A stretch of 64,000 nucleotides of DNA from an uncultured Gammaproteobacteria bacterium (GCA_905479075.1 CAJQLA010000012.1:62001-126000), one strand, 5' to 3'; counted from the first letter of the stretch, positions 39,551 through 48,144 are shown. The notes: generated by a model not told the origin, from the letters alone. A program made the numbers and translations.

Positions 39551-40135
39551 ATGAAAATTAATACTATAGTTGTGAGTGACGCCGATGAGTCTAATTCGAT
39601 GCTTGAAAAGGTATTGAGCTCAAGTGACTATAAAATAGTGTTTAATGATTCATCTCTTCAAAGCCTACTGAAGCAGGCTTTTGTAGTACCGCCTGAACTG
39701 ATCATCATTAATATTGAAAAAGCAGATCTATCTTTAATAGAGCAGCTCAAATTGATCAATCAGCAGTTTCCTTTACCGGTAGTGGTATTTGCAAAAGATG
39801 ATAGAGAAGAGGCTATTGAACAATTTATTGATGCAGGGGTGAGCGCCTATGTTGTTGATGGCTTAAGCGAACAGCGCATTATACCTATCTTAAAAACAGC
39901 AGTGACACGCTTTAGGCAGTATCAGGGCATTAAGAAAGAACTTAAAGAACTTAAAGCAAGTTTGGATGATAGAAAAATCATAGACCGGGCAAAAGGTATT
40001 CTTATGCAACAGAGAAGTTGTACTGAGGATGAAGCTTATAAACTTTTGCGTTCAAATGCTATGAGCCAGAATACGCGTATTGCGGTCCTAGCAAAAAACC
40101 TTGTTGATACAGCAGACCTACTCACGACGCCCTAA
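39551..40135 (+). CDS. nasT: ANTAR-domain transcription antiterminator NasT
   Basis: A 194-residue two-domain regulator. Residues 1-120 form a receiver-like domain with GVSAYVVDGLSEQRI, and residues 130-190 the RNA-binding ANTAR domain (DDRKIIDRAKGILMQQRSCTEDEAYKLLR). In known systems NasT binds tandem hairpins in leader RNA and prevents termination of nitrate genes, and is restrained by the nitrate sensor NasS. The expected phospho-acceptor Asp is replaced by Asn54 (LIIINIEK), consistent with phosphorylation-independent control. No nasS is beside it. Its two presumed RNA targets flank it at 37920 and 40339. Confidence 0.9.
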   Translation: MKINTIVVSDADESNSMLEKVLSSSDYKIVFNDSSLQSLLKQAFVVPPELIIINIEKADLSLIEQLKLINQQFPLPVVVFAKDDREEAIEQFIDAGVSAYVVDGLSEQRIIPILKTAVTRFRQYQGIKKELKELKASLDDRKIIDRAKGILMQQRSCTEDEAYKLLRSNAMSQNTRIAVLAKNLVDTADLLTTP

Positions 40136-40187
40136 TAAATCCTTATCGCTATAATGACCCAATAGCGCTCTTCACCTCTCTTCATTT

Positions 40188-40202
40188 GCACTTAATTCGT
40201 GC
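40188..40202 (+). promoter_or_regulatory. NtrC-type enhancer site upstream of nrtA
   Basis: GCACTTAATTCGTGC fits GCAC-N7-GTGC exactly and lies about 138 bases before the predicted start of the nrtA transcript. Confidence 0.7.
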
Positions 40203-40307
40203 GTAACCTTCTTTAAAAATAACGCAGTACAACCGTAAGTCTTTTCCTAATATTTTACCGCATATAACTAGTTGTAATTATTGTGTTTTATCTGTGCTTC
40301 TGATGGT

Positions 40308-40323
40308 TGGCATAATATCTGCT
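40308..40323 (+). promoter_or_regulatory. Sigma-54 promoter of nrtABC
   Basis: TGGCATAATATCTGCT matches the -24 (TGGCA) and -12 (TGCT) boxes with GG-N10-GC spacing. The predicted start is near 40333, about six bases before the first ANTAR stem-loop. Confidence 0.78.
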
Positions 40324-40338
40324 TTGTATAAGACAGCA

Positions 40339-40430
40339 CATTTATTCTAACGGTGGAATAAGTGAGGTAAAAAAGAATTCAGACAAAGGCGTCTATTTGG
40401 GAATCCTATTCCCAAATAGACGCCTTTTTT
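40339..40430 (+). promoter_or_regulatory. ANTAR-type antitermination leader of nrtABC
   Basis: Stem-loop 1 (40339-40348 with 40355-40364, ten pairs including two G-U) has hexaloop AACGGT. Stem-loop 2 (40381-40384 with 40391-40394) has hexaloop AAAGGC. Both have A1 and G4. A perfect 20-bp terminator stem (40385-40404 with 40408-40427) plus T tract starts inside the second loop, so stem-loop 2 and the terminator cannot coexist. The spacing between stem-loops is 16 bases, identical to the porin leader. Confidence 0.82.
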
Positions 40431-40456
40431 ATTGGAAAATTATTTTGGAGAATTTT

Positions 40457-41839
40457 GTGTTTTCAAGAAGAAAGGTTATTAAAACATTGGCGATAGCGAG
40501 TATGTCTATCGGCTTAGGTCTAACACACGCGACCATAGCTTTAGCCGCACCAGGTGAATTGGAGAAAGAAGACCTTAAATTTGGCTTTATTAAACTGACC
40601 GATATGGCACCGTTGGCTATTGCTTATGAAAAAGGATTTTTTGAAGATGAAGGGTTGTATGTCAGTTTGGAAGCCCAAGCGAACTGGAAAGTATTACTTG
40701 ATGGCGTTATTGATGGCAAGTTAGATGGCGCACACATGCTTGCTGGCCAACCTCTTGGTGCAACCATTGGTTTTGGTACGAAGGCAGACATCATTACAGC
40801 CTTTAGTATGGATTTGAATGGTAATGCGATTACTGTTTCAAATGATATTTGGGATCAGATGAAACCACATGTACCTGTTGAAGATGGTAAACCTATACAT
40901 CCGATTAGTGCTTCTTCTTTAAAACCCGTAGTGGACAAATACATTGATGAAGGGAAGCCATTCAATATGGGTATGGTCTTTCCTGTTTCCACGCATAACT
41001 ATGAACTACGTTATTGGTTAGCGGCCGGTGGAATTCACCCAGGCTACTACGCACCGCATAAGGGCGATGTCAGTGGACAAATTGATGCACAAGCGATGTT
41101 ATCTGTTACGCCACCACCACAAATGCCAGCCACGATGGAAGCTGGCACTATTTACGGTTACTGTGTAGGTGAACCGTGGAATCAACAGGCTGTATTTAAA
41201 GGCATTGGTGTACCTGTGATTACCGATTATGAAATTTGGAAAAATAATCCAGAAAAAGTGTTCGGTGTCAGTCAAGGATGGGCTGATGAAAATCCTAATA
41301 CACATATTGCAGTCGTTAAAGCATTAATTCGGGCTGCAGAATGGTTAGATGCGAATGATCTTGCTAATCGTCCTGAAGCAGTAAAAATCTTATCTCAAAG
41401 TAACTATGTTGGTGCTGATTACGACGTTATCGCAAATAGTATGACAGGTACATTTGAATACGAAAAAGGTGATAAACGAGAAGTGCCTGATTTCAACGTA
41501 TTCTATAAACATAATGCAACATACCCATACTATAGTGATGCGATTTGGTACTTATCGCAAATGCGTCGTTGGGGACAAATTGCAGAGCCTAAATCAGATA
41601 GTTGGTTTATGGATATGGCGAAAAAAGTATATCGACCTGATATCTACGCCATTGCTGCTAAAGAATTGATCGCAGAAGGTAAAGTTGAAGCGAAAGATTT
41701 CCCAGATTTCGCAACAGAAACAGGGTTTAAACCAGCACAGACTGAGTTTATTGATGAAATCACCTTCGATGGTACGCAACCTAATGCTTATTTAGAGCAG
41801 TTTCCGATTGGTTTGAAAGGCGACACAGTCATAGATTAA
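40457..41839 (+). CDS. nrtA: Nitrate ABC transporter, periplasmic substrate-binding protein
   Basis: A 460-residue NrtA/SsuA-type binding protein ([58 protein letters not shown]). The N-terminus has SRRKVIK (3-9) followed by a hydrophobic stretch ending ALAA, like a twin-arginine export signal. The start is GTG 40457, preceded by GGAG at 40447-40450 with six-base spacing; an in-frame ATG at 40397 lies inside the terminator stem and is unlikely. Permease and ATPase genes follow, which argues for transport rather than a NasS sensor role. Confidence 0.88.
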   Translation: MFSRRKVIKTLAIASMSIGLGLTHATIALAAPGELEKEDLKFGFIKLTDMAPLAIAYEKGFFEDEGLYVSLEAQANWKVLLDGVIDGKLDGAHMLAGQPLGATIGFGTKADIITAFSMDLNGNAITVSNDIWDQMKPHVPVEDGKPIHPISASSLKPVVDKYIDEGKPFNMGMVFPVSTHNYELRYWLAAGGIHPGYYAPHKGDVSGQIDAQAMLSVTPPPQMPATMEAGTIYGYCVGEPWNQQAVFKGIGVPVITDYEIWKNNPEKVFGVSQGWADENPNTHIAVVKALIRAAEWLDANDLANRPEAVKILSQSNYVGADYDVIANSMTGTFEYEKGDKREVPDFNVFYKHNATYPYYSDAIWYLSQMRRWGQIAEPKSDSWFMDMAKKVYRPDIYAIAAKELIAEGKVEAKDFPDFATETGFKPAQTEFIDEITFDGTQPNAYLEQFPIGLKGDTVID

Positions 41840-41921
41840 TTATCTCCTAGCTTACGGCCTGCTTATTCATTAAGAATGAGTGGGCCGTAAACATATGTAA
41901 CTTACTAAAAAAGAATTTTCA

Positions 41922-42944
41922 ATGAAAGATAAATTAATAAATGGATTTGAGATGATCGGCTTCACCTGGTTTGTTCCTTTGGTCAAACTGGTGTCAGGCG
42001 AATCCCCAAGAGTACAATTGGCAGAGTTTGGCAAGATGGTAGGTGTCCCTGCAGTCGCTTTTATACTTTTCCTAGGTTTATGGCATATCGGCGCCGCTAA
42101 AGTCGTCACCAGCTTGGGACAAGTGCCAGGCCCTGTTCAAGTTTATGAACAGGCGGGTGGCTTAATTGATGAGCATTACCAAGAGCGTGAAAAAGCCCAA
42201 GCTTTTCTTGAGAGACAAGAGAAAAGAAATGCTGAAAAGCTTGCAAAAAACCCAGATGCAAAGGTGAAAATTAGGCCTTATACAGGTAAAGAAACCTATT
42301 TTGATCAAATTTTAACTAGCTTATTTACCGTTTTTATTGGCTTTTTGATAGCGAGTATTATTGCAATCCCCGCTGGGATAGTAAGTGGTTTAAGCGATAC
42401 GCTATATTCAGCACTTAATCCACTAATTCAGATATTTAAACCAGTTTCACCATTGGCTTGGCTACCTATCGTCACCATGGTGGTGAGTGCGACTTATGTG
42501 ACAGCAGATCCGATGTTTTCTAAATCATTTATCACATCTGCTATCACCGTGACATTGTGTTCCTTATGGCCAACACTCATTAATACAGCTGTAGGTGTGT
42601 CATCTATTGATCGCGACTTAATTAATGTGGGCAGAGTGCTGCGTCTAAATTATTTCACAACAGTTTTTAAAATAGTTATTCCATCATCGATACCGATGAT
42701 TTTTACAGGTTTAAGAATTTCTCTAGGTATTGGTTGGATGGTATTGATTGCTGCTGAAATGTTGGCTCAAAATCCAGGATTAGGAAAGTTTGTCTGGGAT
42801 GAGTTCCAAAATGGCAGTTCCTCTTCTTTAGGTCGAATTATGGTCGCTGTATTAACGATCGGTATCCTCGGCTTTATGCTTGACCGCATTATGTTAGTCA
42901 TGCAAAAAGCTTTTTCTTACGATAAAAACGCCGTGGTGCGTTAG
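41922..42944 (+). CDS. nrtB: Nitrate ABC transporter, permease
   Basis: A 340-residue inner-membrane permease. The extended N-terminal part (about 130 residues) includes one membrane helix (44-62) and a charged, probably coiled segment (YQEREKAQAFLERQEKRN). The BPD_transp_1 core with about six helices follows, with the EAA-type loop around VGVSSIDRDLINVGRVLRLN. It belongs to the NrtB/TauC/SsuC class. It lies 82 bases after nrtA and ten before the ATPase gene. Confidence 0.9.
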   Translation: MKDKLINGFEMIGFTWFVPLVKLVSGESPRVQLAEFGKMVGVPAVAFILFLGLWHIGAAKVVTSLGQVPGPVQVYEQAGGLIDEHYQEREKAQAFLERQEKRNAEKLAKNPDAKVKIRPYTGKETYFDQILTSLFTVFIGFLIASIIAIPAGIVSGLSDTLYSALNPLIQIFKPVSPLAWLPIVTMVVSATYVTADPMFSKSFITSAITVTLCSLWPTLINTAVGVSSIDRDLINVGRVLRLNYFTTVFKIVIPSSIPMIFTGLRISLGIGWMVLIAAEMLAQNPGLGKFVWDEFQNGSSSSLGRIMVAVLTIGILGFMLDRIMLVMQKAFSYDKNAVVR

Positions 42945-42953
42945 GACAAAATT

Positions 42954-43745
42954 ATGGAAAAATATCTTAATATCGATCACGTGAGTATCGAGTTCCCAAC
43001 GGCTAACGGTCCATTCAAAGCGTTAGATAATGTCAGTCTCAAAATTGACAAAGGGGAATTCGTTAGCATCATTGGCCATTCTGGCTGTGGCAAATCAACA
43101 GTTATGAACATTGTTGGCGGCTTGTATCAGGCGACAGAGGGCGGTGTGATTCTAGAGGGCAGAGAAGTTAATGAACCTGGTCCTGACAGGGCTATCGTGT
43201 TTCAGAACCATTCTTTATTTCCATGGTTGACAGCATACGAGAATGTGGACTTAGCCGTTAAATCCGTATTCAAAGGGAAAAAGTCAACTAAAGAGATGAA
43301 AGAATGGGTAGATCATAATATTGCTTTAGTCCATATGTCTCATGCTAAAAACAAGTTACCAGCAGAAATTTCAGGTGGGATGAAACAACGAATTGGGATT
43401 GCTAGAGCTTTAGCGATGGAACCAAAAGTACTGTTGATGGATGAGCCCTTTGGTGCGTTGGATGCACTGACACGTGCTCATTTACAAGATTCTTTGATGG
43501 AAATTCAAACGGAGTTAAATAACACCGTTATTATGATTACACACGATGTAGATGAAGCCGTATTACTGTCAGATAAAATAGTCATGATGACAAATGGGCC
43601 TGCAGCCTCTATAGGTGAAGTTATGCACGTAGATTTAGAACGCCCTCGTAAGCGACTCTATCTATCTGATGATCCAAAATACAATCATTTTCGCTCAGAA
43701 GTGATTCATTTTTTGCATGAACGGCATGCAAAAAAAGTCGCCTAG
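42954..43745 (+). CDS. nrtC: Nitrate ABC transporter, ATP-binding protein
   Basis: A 263-residue ATPase. Walker A is GHSGCGKST (41-49), the Q-loop is in FQNHSLFPWL, the signature is ISGGMKQR and Walker B is VLLMDEPFGALDA, then the H-loop MITHDVDEA. It is a single-domain ATPase (NrtD/TauB type) without the NrtA-like C-terminal sensor domain that cyanobacterial NrtC carries, so allosteric nitrate control of that kind is not expected. A strong terminator follows. Confidence 0.9.
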   Translation: MEKYLNIDHVSIEFPTANGPFKALDNVSLKIDKGEFVSIIGHSGCGKSTVMNIVGGLYQATEGGVILEGREVNEPGPDRAIVFQNHSLFPWLTAYENVDLAVKSVFKGKKSTKEMKEWVDHNIALVHMSHAKNKLPAEISGGMKQRIGIARALAMEPKVLLMDEPFGALDALTRAHLQDSLMEIQTELNNTVIMITHDVDEAVLLSDKIVMMTNGPAASIGEVMHVDLERPRKRLYLSDDPKYNHFRSEVIHFLHERHAKKVA

Positions 43746-43798
43746 AATATCTATCTTAAGCAGGTCAGTATGTCGTGCACTAGCGACGCAGACATATT

Positions 43799-43813
43799 GC
43801 ACTTAACTTGTGC
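43799..43813 (+). promoter_or_regulatory. NtrC-type enhancer site upstream of narK
   Basis: GCACTTAACTTGTGC fits GCAC-N7-GTGC exactly. It is about 118 bases before the predicted narK transcript start and lies just before the nrtC terminator. Confidence 0.7.
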
Positions 43814-43818
43814 GAATC

Positions 43819-43852
43819 AAGCACTACTATGCTTCATGGTAGTGCTTTTTTT
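43819..43852 (+). terminator. Terminator of the nrtABC operon
   Basis: A 13-bp stem with one G-U pair (AAGCACTACTATG, 43819-43831, with 43835-43847), a CTT loop and a run of seven T residues. Confidence 0.9.
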
Positions 43853-43898
43853 ATTCATAAATAAATTAAAATTTCAAAAAAAACAATAGGTTAAATTA

Positions 43899-43914
43899 TG
43901 GCACGGTTTACGCT
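43899..43914 (+). promoter_or_regulatory. Sigma-54 promoter of narK
   Basis: TGGCACGGTTTACGCT contains a perfect -24 box TGGCACG and a GC -12 element with ten-base spacing from the GG. The predicted start is near 43924. Confidence 0.8.
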
Positions 43915-43963
43915 AAAGGGTGAGTAACCAATGTTGGTTTTAGCTCTTTGAGAGAGATTTGCA

Positions 43964-45430
43964 ATGTCAGCACAAAAACTCAAACTACTATCGTTTAGTG
44001 GTAATACTCGTATCCTTCATTTAAGTTGGATGGCCTTTTTTATTAGCTTTGTCGTTTGGTTCAATCATGCACCTTTGCTGATATCAATTCGTGAAACACT
44101 CGGATTGACTGATCAACAAGTCAAAACTATTCTCATATTAAATGTGGCATTAACGATACCAGCGCGTATTGTCGTAGGTATGTTAGTGGATAAATATGGT
44201 CCTAAAATCATGTATTCCTCGTTATTGGGAATATCTAGTTTTATTTGTTTCTTCTTTGCAATAGCAGATAGTTTCGAGCAACTTGCTGCTGCCCGCTTCA
44301 TGCTTGGTTTTGTTGGTGCTGGTTTTGTTATCGGTATACGGATGATTTCTGAATGGTATCCAGCTAAACAAGTTGGGCTTGCTGAGGGTATCTATGGCGG
44401 TTGGGGTAACTTTGGTTCAGCGGCCGCTGCAATGACTTTACCGACAGTTGCACTCATGTTTGGAGGCGAAGATGGCTGGCGTTATGCGGTAGCCCTGACA
44501 GGTGCCATTGCATTGGTTTATGCGTTTATTTATTACAATAGCGTCTCAGATACACCTAAAGGTTCAACCTATTTTAAACCGAAAAAATCGGGTGGTATGG
44601 AAGTCACTAGTAAAGGCGACTTGATCTTATATTTGATCATGAATATCCCAATGTATACGGCTTTAGCCTTACTTGCTTGGAAACTTTCGCCTAGTGGTGT
44701 TGGCTTACTGACAACAGGTGTTACGCAAACTATTTATATTGGTTTAGTCATTTTGTATTTTTATCAGGCTTACCATATCTATCAAGTTAACAAGGATATT
44801 TTCGTTAAAGCTGTTCCTGAGATTCATCGCTATAAATTTAAACAAGTCGCCGTGCTTGATTTAGCTTATTTAGCTACGTTTGGTTCTGAATTAGCTGTTG
44901 TTTCGATGCTGCCACTCTTTTTTAGCGACACATTTGATATCAGTGCAGTTCAAGCTGGTTTGTTAGCATCTGGTTTTGCATTTATGAACTTAGTGTCTCG
45001 CCCAATTGGTGGTCTATTTAGTGATCGGTTTGGTAGAAAGAAAACACTGTCAGTTTGTATCACGGGCTTGGCTATTGGTTATTTCATAATGAGTCAGATC
45101 ACCTCTGATTGGTATATTTTACTTGCGGTGGTGGCTACAATGTTTTGTTCTTTCTTTGTACAAGCGGGTGAGGGTGCAGTATTTGCTGTTGTGCCATTAG
45201 TGCAAAGACGTTTAACAGGTCAAGTAGCGGGAATGGCTGGAGCATACGGAAATGTAGGCGCGGTTACATTCTTAACTGTATTATCATTTGTGTCAGCACA
45301 AACTTTCTTTTTGGTGATTGCTTCAACAGCAGTGGTGACGCTGATTGCTGTACAATTTATGGATGAACCTCAAGGACAAATGGCTGAAATATTACCTGAT
45401 GGAACTGTTCAAATGATTGATGTTCATTAA
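43964..45430 (+). CDS. narK: Nitrate/nitrite MFS transporter
   Basis: A 488-residue major facilitator protein with 12 predicted helices, of the NarK/NasA nitrate porter type. [52 protein letters not shown] and GNVGAVTFL carry the conserved Gly-rich nitrate signatures and the Arg in helix 2. It is probably a proton- or nitrite-coupled nitrate importer. Its own sigma-54 promoter and NtrC site precede it, and the kinase gene follows after 49 bases, probably co-transcribed. Confidence 0.9.
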   Translation: MSAQKLKLLSFSGNTRILHLSWMAFFISFVVWFNHAPLLISIRETLGLTDQQVKTILILNVALTIPARIVVGMLVDKYGPKIMYSSLLGISSFICFFFAIADSFEQLAAARFMLGFVGAGFVIGIRMISEWYPAKQVGLAEGIYGGWGNFGSAAAAMTLPTVALMFGGEDGWRYAVALTGAIALVYAFIYYNSVSDTPKGSTYFKPKKSGGMEVTSKGDLILYLIMNIPMYTALALLAWKLSPSGVGLLTTGVTQTIYIGLVILYFYQAYHIYQVNKDIFVKAVPEIHRYKFKQVAVLDLAYLATFGSELAVVSMLPLFFSDTFDISAVQAGLLASGFAFMNLVSRPIGGLFSDRFGRKKTLSVCITGLAIGYFIMSQITSDWYILLAVVATMFCSFFVQAGEGAVFAVVPLVQRRLTGQVAGMAGAYGNVGAVTFLTVLSFVSAQTFFLVIASTAVVTLIAVQFMDEPQGQMAEILPDGTVQMIDVH

Positions 45431-45479
45431 ATGTATTTTGTATTGAATCATTACTCACAGACACGGTATAGAAGACCAC

Positions 45480-47207
45480 ATGGCAGCTAAATTACAAGCC
45501 AGTATTGGTTCCTACACTGATAAGGGTCTAAAGGAAGAGAATCAGGATTCTTTAGGCCATTTAGTGCCTGACAATGTGGCTTTATTATCGTCAAAAGGTA
45601 TTGTCTGCACATTGGCTGATGGCATCAGTAGTAGTGAAGAAGCCAAGCAGGCTAGCCAATGCTGTGTCACAGGTTTTATTGAAGATTATATGAGTACGCC
45701 AGACTCTTGGTCCGTTAAAAAATCAGGTGGTAAGGTTCTAACGGCGATCAATAATTGGTTGTACAGCCAAAGCAATCAATATAGAGATATTTCGCGAGGC
45801 TTGGCCAGTACCTTTTGTGGCTTGGTAATCAAGTCAACGACAGCACATTTATTTCATGTAGGTGACTCTCGTATTTATCTACTCAGAGGGCAAGATCTTG
45901 AACAGTTAACCCAAGATCATCGTATCCAAATGCATGGAGAAAGGGAGTATTTGGGTCGAGCGATGGGTGTAGATTTTCGTTTAGATATTGATTATAAATC
46001 TCTATCTGTAGAGGTAGGAGATGTTTTCTTTATCTGTACAGATGGTATCCATGATTACTTAAATAACAAAGAGTTATTATCATTAATTAATATTAACAAT
46101 AATGAATTAAATGCATTATGCGAACAAGTTGTGGCTCGTGCTTTAGAAAAAGGTAGCGATGATAATGTGAGTTGTCAGCTACTAAAAATAACTGAACTGC
46201 CATCACAAGATCCTGATGAAGTATTTTCACAGTTGACTAGTAATCCTTTTCCTCCTGAGTTGTATGAGGGTGTGATTTTAGATGGCTATCGTGTAATAAG
46301 AGAATTACATGCAAGCTCTACAAGTCAATTGTATTTAGCCGTTAATAATGAAACAAATCAAAAGGTAGTAATTAAAACACCCTCAGTTAATTTTGAGGAT
46401 GATCCAGCTTACTTGGAAAGGTTCCAGCTAGAAGAGTGGGTAGGTCGTCGAATTGATAGTCCACATGTTATTAGAACAATAGAACAGAAAACGCCTCGCC
46501 GTTTTATGTATTACATTATGGAATACATAGAAGGACAAACACTTGAACAATGGATCCTCGATCAGGAAGAGCCAGATTTAACCGCAATCCGTAATATCGT
46601 GTCCCAAGTCGTTTCAGGTTTACGTGCATTCCACCGTTTGGACATGCTTCATCAAGATATTAAGCCAGGCAATATTATGATGACGCCAGAAGGTATCGTG
46701 AAGATAGTCGATTTTGGGTCGACTAAGATTGCTGGGATTGCTGAAATAGCAACACCCGTAGAGCGGAAAGAGTTGTTAGGAACCCGACATTACACAGCGC
46801 CTGAATATTTGATAGGAAACCCCGGGACAAACCGATCAGATATGTTTTCCTTAGCCTGTATCGTGTATGAAATGATAACAGGTCGCTTACCTTATAGTGA
46901 CCAATTAGAAAAAGTTTCAGGTGAGGCCGATTTCCAGCGTTTAAATTATCTGTCAATCAGCAATTATATGCAGACGATACCGCATTGGGTCGATAAGGCT
47001 ATTAAGAAAGCAGTCCAAATCAACCCTGAAAAACGCTATGAAAAATTATCAGAGTTTGAAAGTGATTTACGTAAACCCAATCCTGAGTTTTTAAAAGAAG
47101 AGCAATTACCTTTAATGGAAAGAAATCCGCTTGGTTTCTGGAAAGGTTTGGCTTTGATGCTATTAGTTTTGAATTTTGTGTTGCTGTTTTTTATAACGAC
47201 AAACTAA
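45480..47207 (+). CDS. PP2C phosphatase / Ser-Thr protein kinase fusion
   Basis: A 575-residue fusion. Residues 1-240 form a PP2C phosphatase with the metal-binding Asp motifs (VCTLADGISSS, HVGDSRIYLL, FICTDGIHD, SDDNVSC). Residues 265-535 form a Hanks-type kinase with Lys299 (VVIKTP), a catalytic loop HQDIKPGNIM (391-400) where HQD replaces HRD, DFG 411-413, and GTRHYTAPE. The Gly-rich loop is degenerate. One C-terminal helix (about 550-571) anchors it in the membrane. A kinase gene also neighbours the nitrate genes in Pseudomonas aeruginosa, so it may control nitrate uptake or reduction. Confidence 0.88.
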   Translation: MAAKLQASIGSYTDKGLKEENQDSLGHLVPDNVALLSSKGIVCTLADGISSSEEAKQASQCCVTGFIEDYMSTPDSWSVKKSGGKVLTAINNWLYSQSNQYRDISRGLASTFCGLVIKSTTAHLFHVGDSRIYLLRGQDLEQLTQDHRIQMHGEREYLGRAMGVDFRLDIDYKSLSVEVGDVFFICTDGIHDYLNNKELLSLININNNELNALCEQVVARALEKGSDDNVSCQLLKITELPSQDPDEVFSQLTSNPFPPELYEGVILDGYRVIRELHASSTSQLYLAVNNETNQKVVIKTPSVNFEDDPAYLERFQLEEWVGRRIDSPHVIRTIEQKTPRRFMYYIMEYIEGQTLEQWILDQEEPDLTAIRNIVSQVVSGLRAFHRLDMLHQDIKPGNIMMTPEGIVKIVDFGSTKIAGIAEIATPVERKELLGTRHYTAPEYLIGNPGTNRSDMFSLACIVYEMITGRLPYSDQLEKVSGEADFQRLNYLSISNYMQTIPHWVDKAIKKAVQINPEKRYEKLSEFESDLRKPNPEFLKEEQLPLMERNPLGFWKGLALMLLVLNFVLLFFITTN

Positions 47208-47237
47208 AAAGGCCACACTTAAAAAGTGTGGCCTTTA
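47206..47237. terminator. Bidirectional terminator between the kinase and FKBP genes
   Basis: A 13-bp perfect stem (AAAGGCCACACTT, 47208-47220, with 47224-47236) and AAA loop lies between convergent genes. The flanking A/T runs serve both strands, with the longer T run on the minus strand. Confidence 0.85.
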
Positions 47238-47255
47238 AAAATTAGATTTAATTAC

Positions 47256-47936
47256 TTATTTTGCTGCAGCAACAGAAATAAGTTCGATATCAAAAATCAG
47301 GGTTTCATTAGGACCAATTAGTTTACCGGCACCTCGTTGGCCATAGGCTAATTCAGCTGGAACAACGACTTGCCATTTGGCACCTTCTTTCATCATCTGT
47401 AAAGCTTCTTGCCAGCCACGAATAACGCCAGAAACAGGGAAAGTAGCAGGTTCTTTTCTTTCATAAGAACTGTCAAAGACGGTACCGTCTAGTAATGTGC
47501 CTTTGTAGTGTGCAACAACTTTATCTGTTGATTTTGGCGTTGTGCCTGACCCTGCTTCAATGACTTTATATTGTAGGCCAGAAGCGGTGATTTTAACGCC
47601 TTCTTCTGTAGCATTTTTAGCTAGGAAAACAGCGGATTCCTGTTCTTTCAATTGAGATGTTTTTGCTAACTCATCTTGTTTTTTCTTTTGATACATAGCA
47701 GCCAATGTCTGTGCTGTTTCTGCATCGATCTGAGGCTTATTACCTTCTAGCATGTCTTTGATGCCTGCAGCAAAAGCATCCATTTCAATGTCAACGCCTT
47801 CTGCAACGACGCCTTGACCAACCTGAACACCAAAAATATAGCTTAATTTTTGTTTTTCAGTTTCTAAAGGTGTTGCATGACTAGCTAAAGAAACGCTGGC
47901 CAATAGTGGCAGGATCGCGAGGTTTTTTAATTTCAT
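47256..47936 (-). CDS. Periplasmic FKBP-type peptidyl-prolyl isomerase
   Basis: A 226-residue protein with signal peptide (cleavage after SHA, about residue 21), an N-terminal helical dimerisation domain (KQKLSYIFGVQVGQGV...) and a C-terminal FKBP domain (VVAHYKGTLLDGTVFDSSYERKEPATF; GWQEALQMMKEGAKW; PAELAYGQRG). This is the Mip/FkpA plan: a proline isomerase and chaperone for exported proteins. It stands alone, transcribed away from the suf operon; a 20-bp palindrome lies in its promoter region. Confidence 0.9.
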   Translation of the reverse strand: MKLKNLAILPLLASVSLASHATPLETEKQKLSYIFGVQVGQGVVAEGVDIEMDAFAAGIKDMLEGNKPQIDAETAQTLAAMYQKKKQDELAKTSQLKEQESAVFLAKNATEEGVKITASGLQYKVIEAGSGTTPKSTDKVVAHYKGTLLDGTVFDSSYERKEPATFPVSGVIRGWQEALQMMKEGAKWQVVVPAELAYGQRGAGKLIGPNETLIFDIELISVAAAK

Positions 47937-47984
47937 GTGTATTGGTCCCTAGGGGTTATTGAGTAATAAGGTATAGCGTAAATA

Positions 47985-48004
47985 GCTCATAACATTATAT
48001 GAGC
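47985..48004. promoter_or_regulatory. Palindrome in the FKBP promoter region
   Basis: GCTCATA (47985-47991) and TATGAGC (47998-48004) are perfect inverted arms around six bases. On the minus strand the sequence contains TATAAT, a potential -10 of the FKBP gene, so the palindrome may be an operator. No regulator is assigned. Confidence 0.35.
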
Positions 48005-48092
48005 ATTAGTAATTTTCTAATCGAAAAAGTTCAAACAGATATTTTCTCATAATTTTAAGCAAAATAATTTAAATAATAACCTAGGAAAGTAC

Positions 48093-48131
48093 TTGGTTAT
48101 AGGTTTAATTGGTACTATAATGGTATCAATT
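48093..48131 (+). promoter_or_regulatory. suf operon promoter with Rrf2-type operator
   Basis: TTGGTT (48093-48098), 17 bases and TATAAT (48116-48121) make a good sigma-70 promoter. A 25-base palindrome (AATTGGTAC, 48107-48115, with GTATCAATT, 48123-48131; one mismatch) covers the -10 box, as expected for autorepression by the SufR gene that starts at 48145. Confidence 0.72.
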
Positions 48132-48144
48132 AGGAGGGCATAGC

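Larger units (their letters stand above)
40136..40456 (+). other. Control region between nasT and nrtA
   Basis: This 321-base gap holds no gene. It contains, in order, an NtrC-type palindrome, a sigma-54 promoter, two ANTAR stem-loops and a strong intrinsic terminator, each listed separately. Confidence 0.8.

Noticed and set aside
40397..40456. ATG 40397 as nrtA start
   Set aside because: It lies inside the terminator stem and adds residues before the export signal; GTG 40457 has a GGAG at good spacing.
40457..41839. Assignment of this gene as the nitrate sensor NasS
   Set aside because: It has an export signal and is followed by permease and ATPase genes, so a transporter binding protein is more likely.
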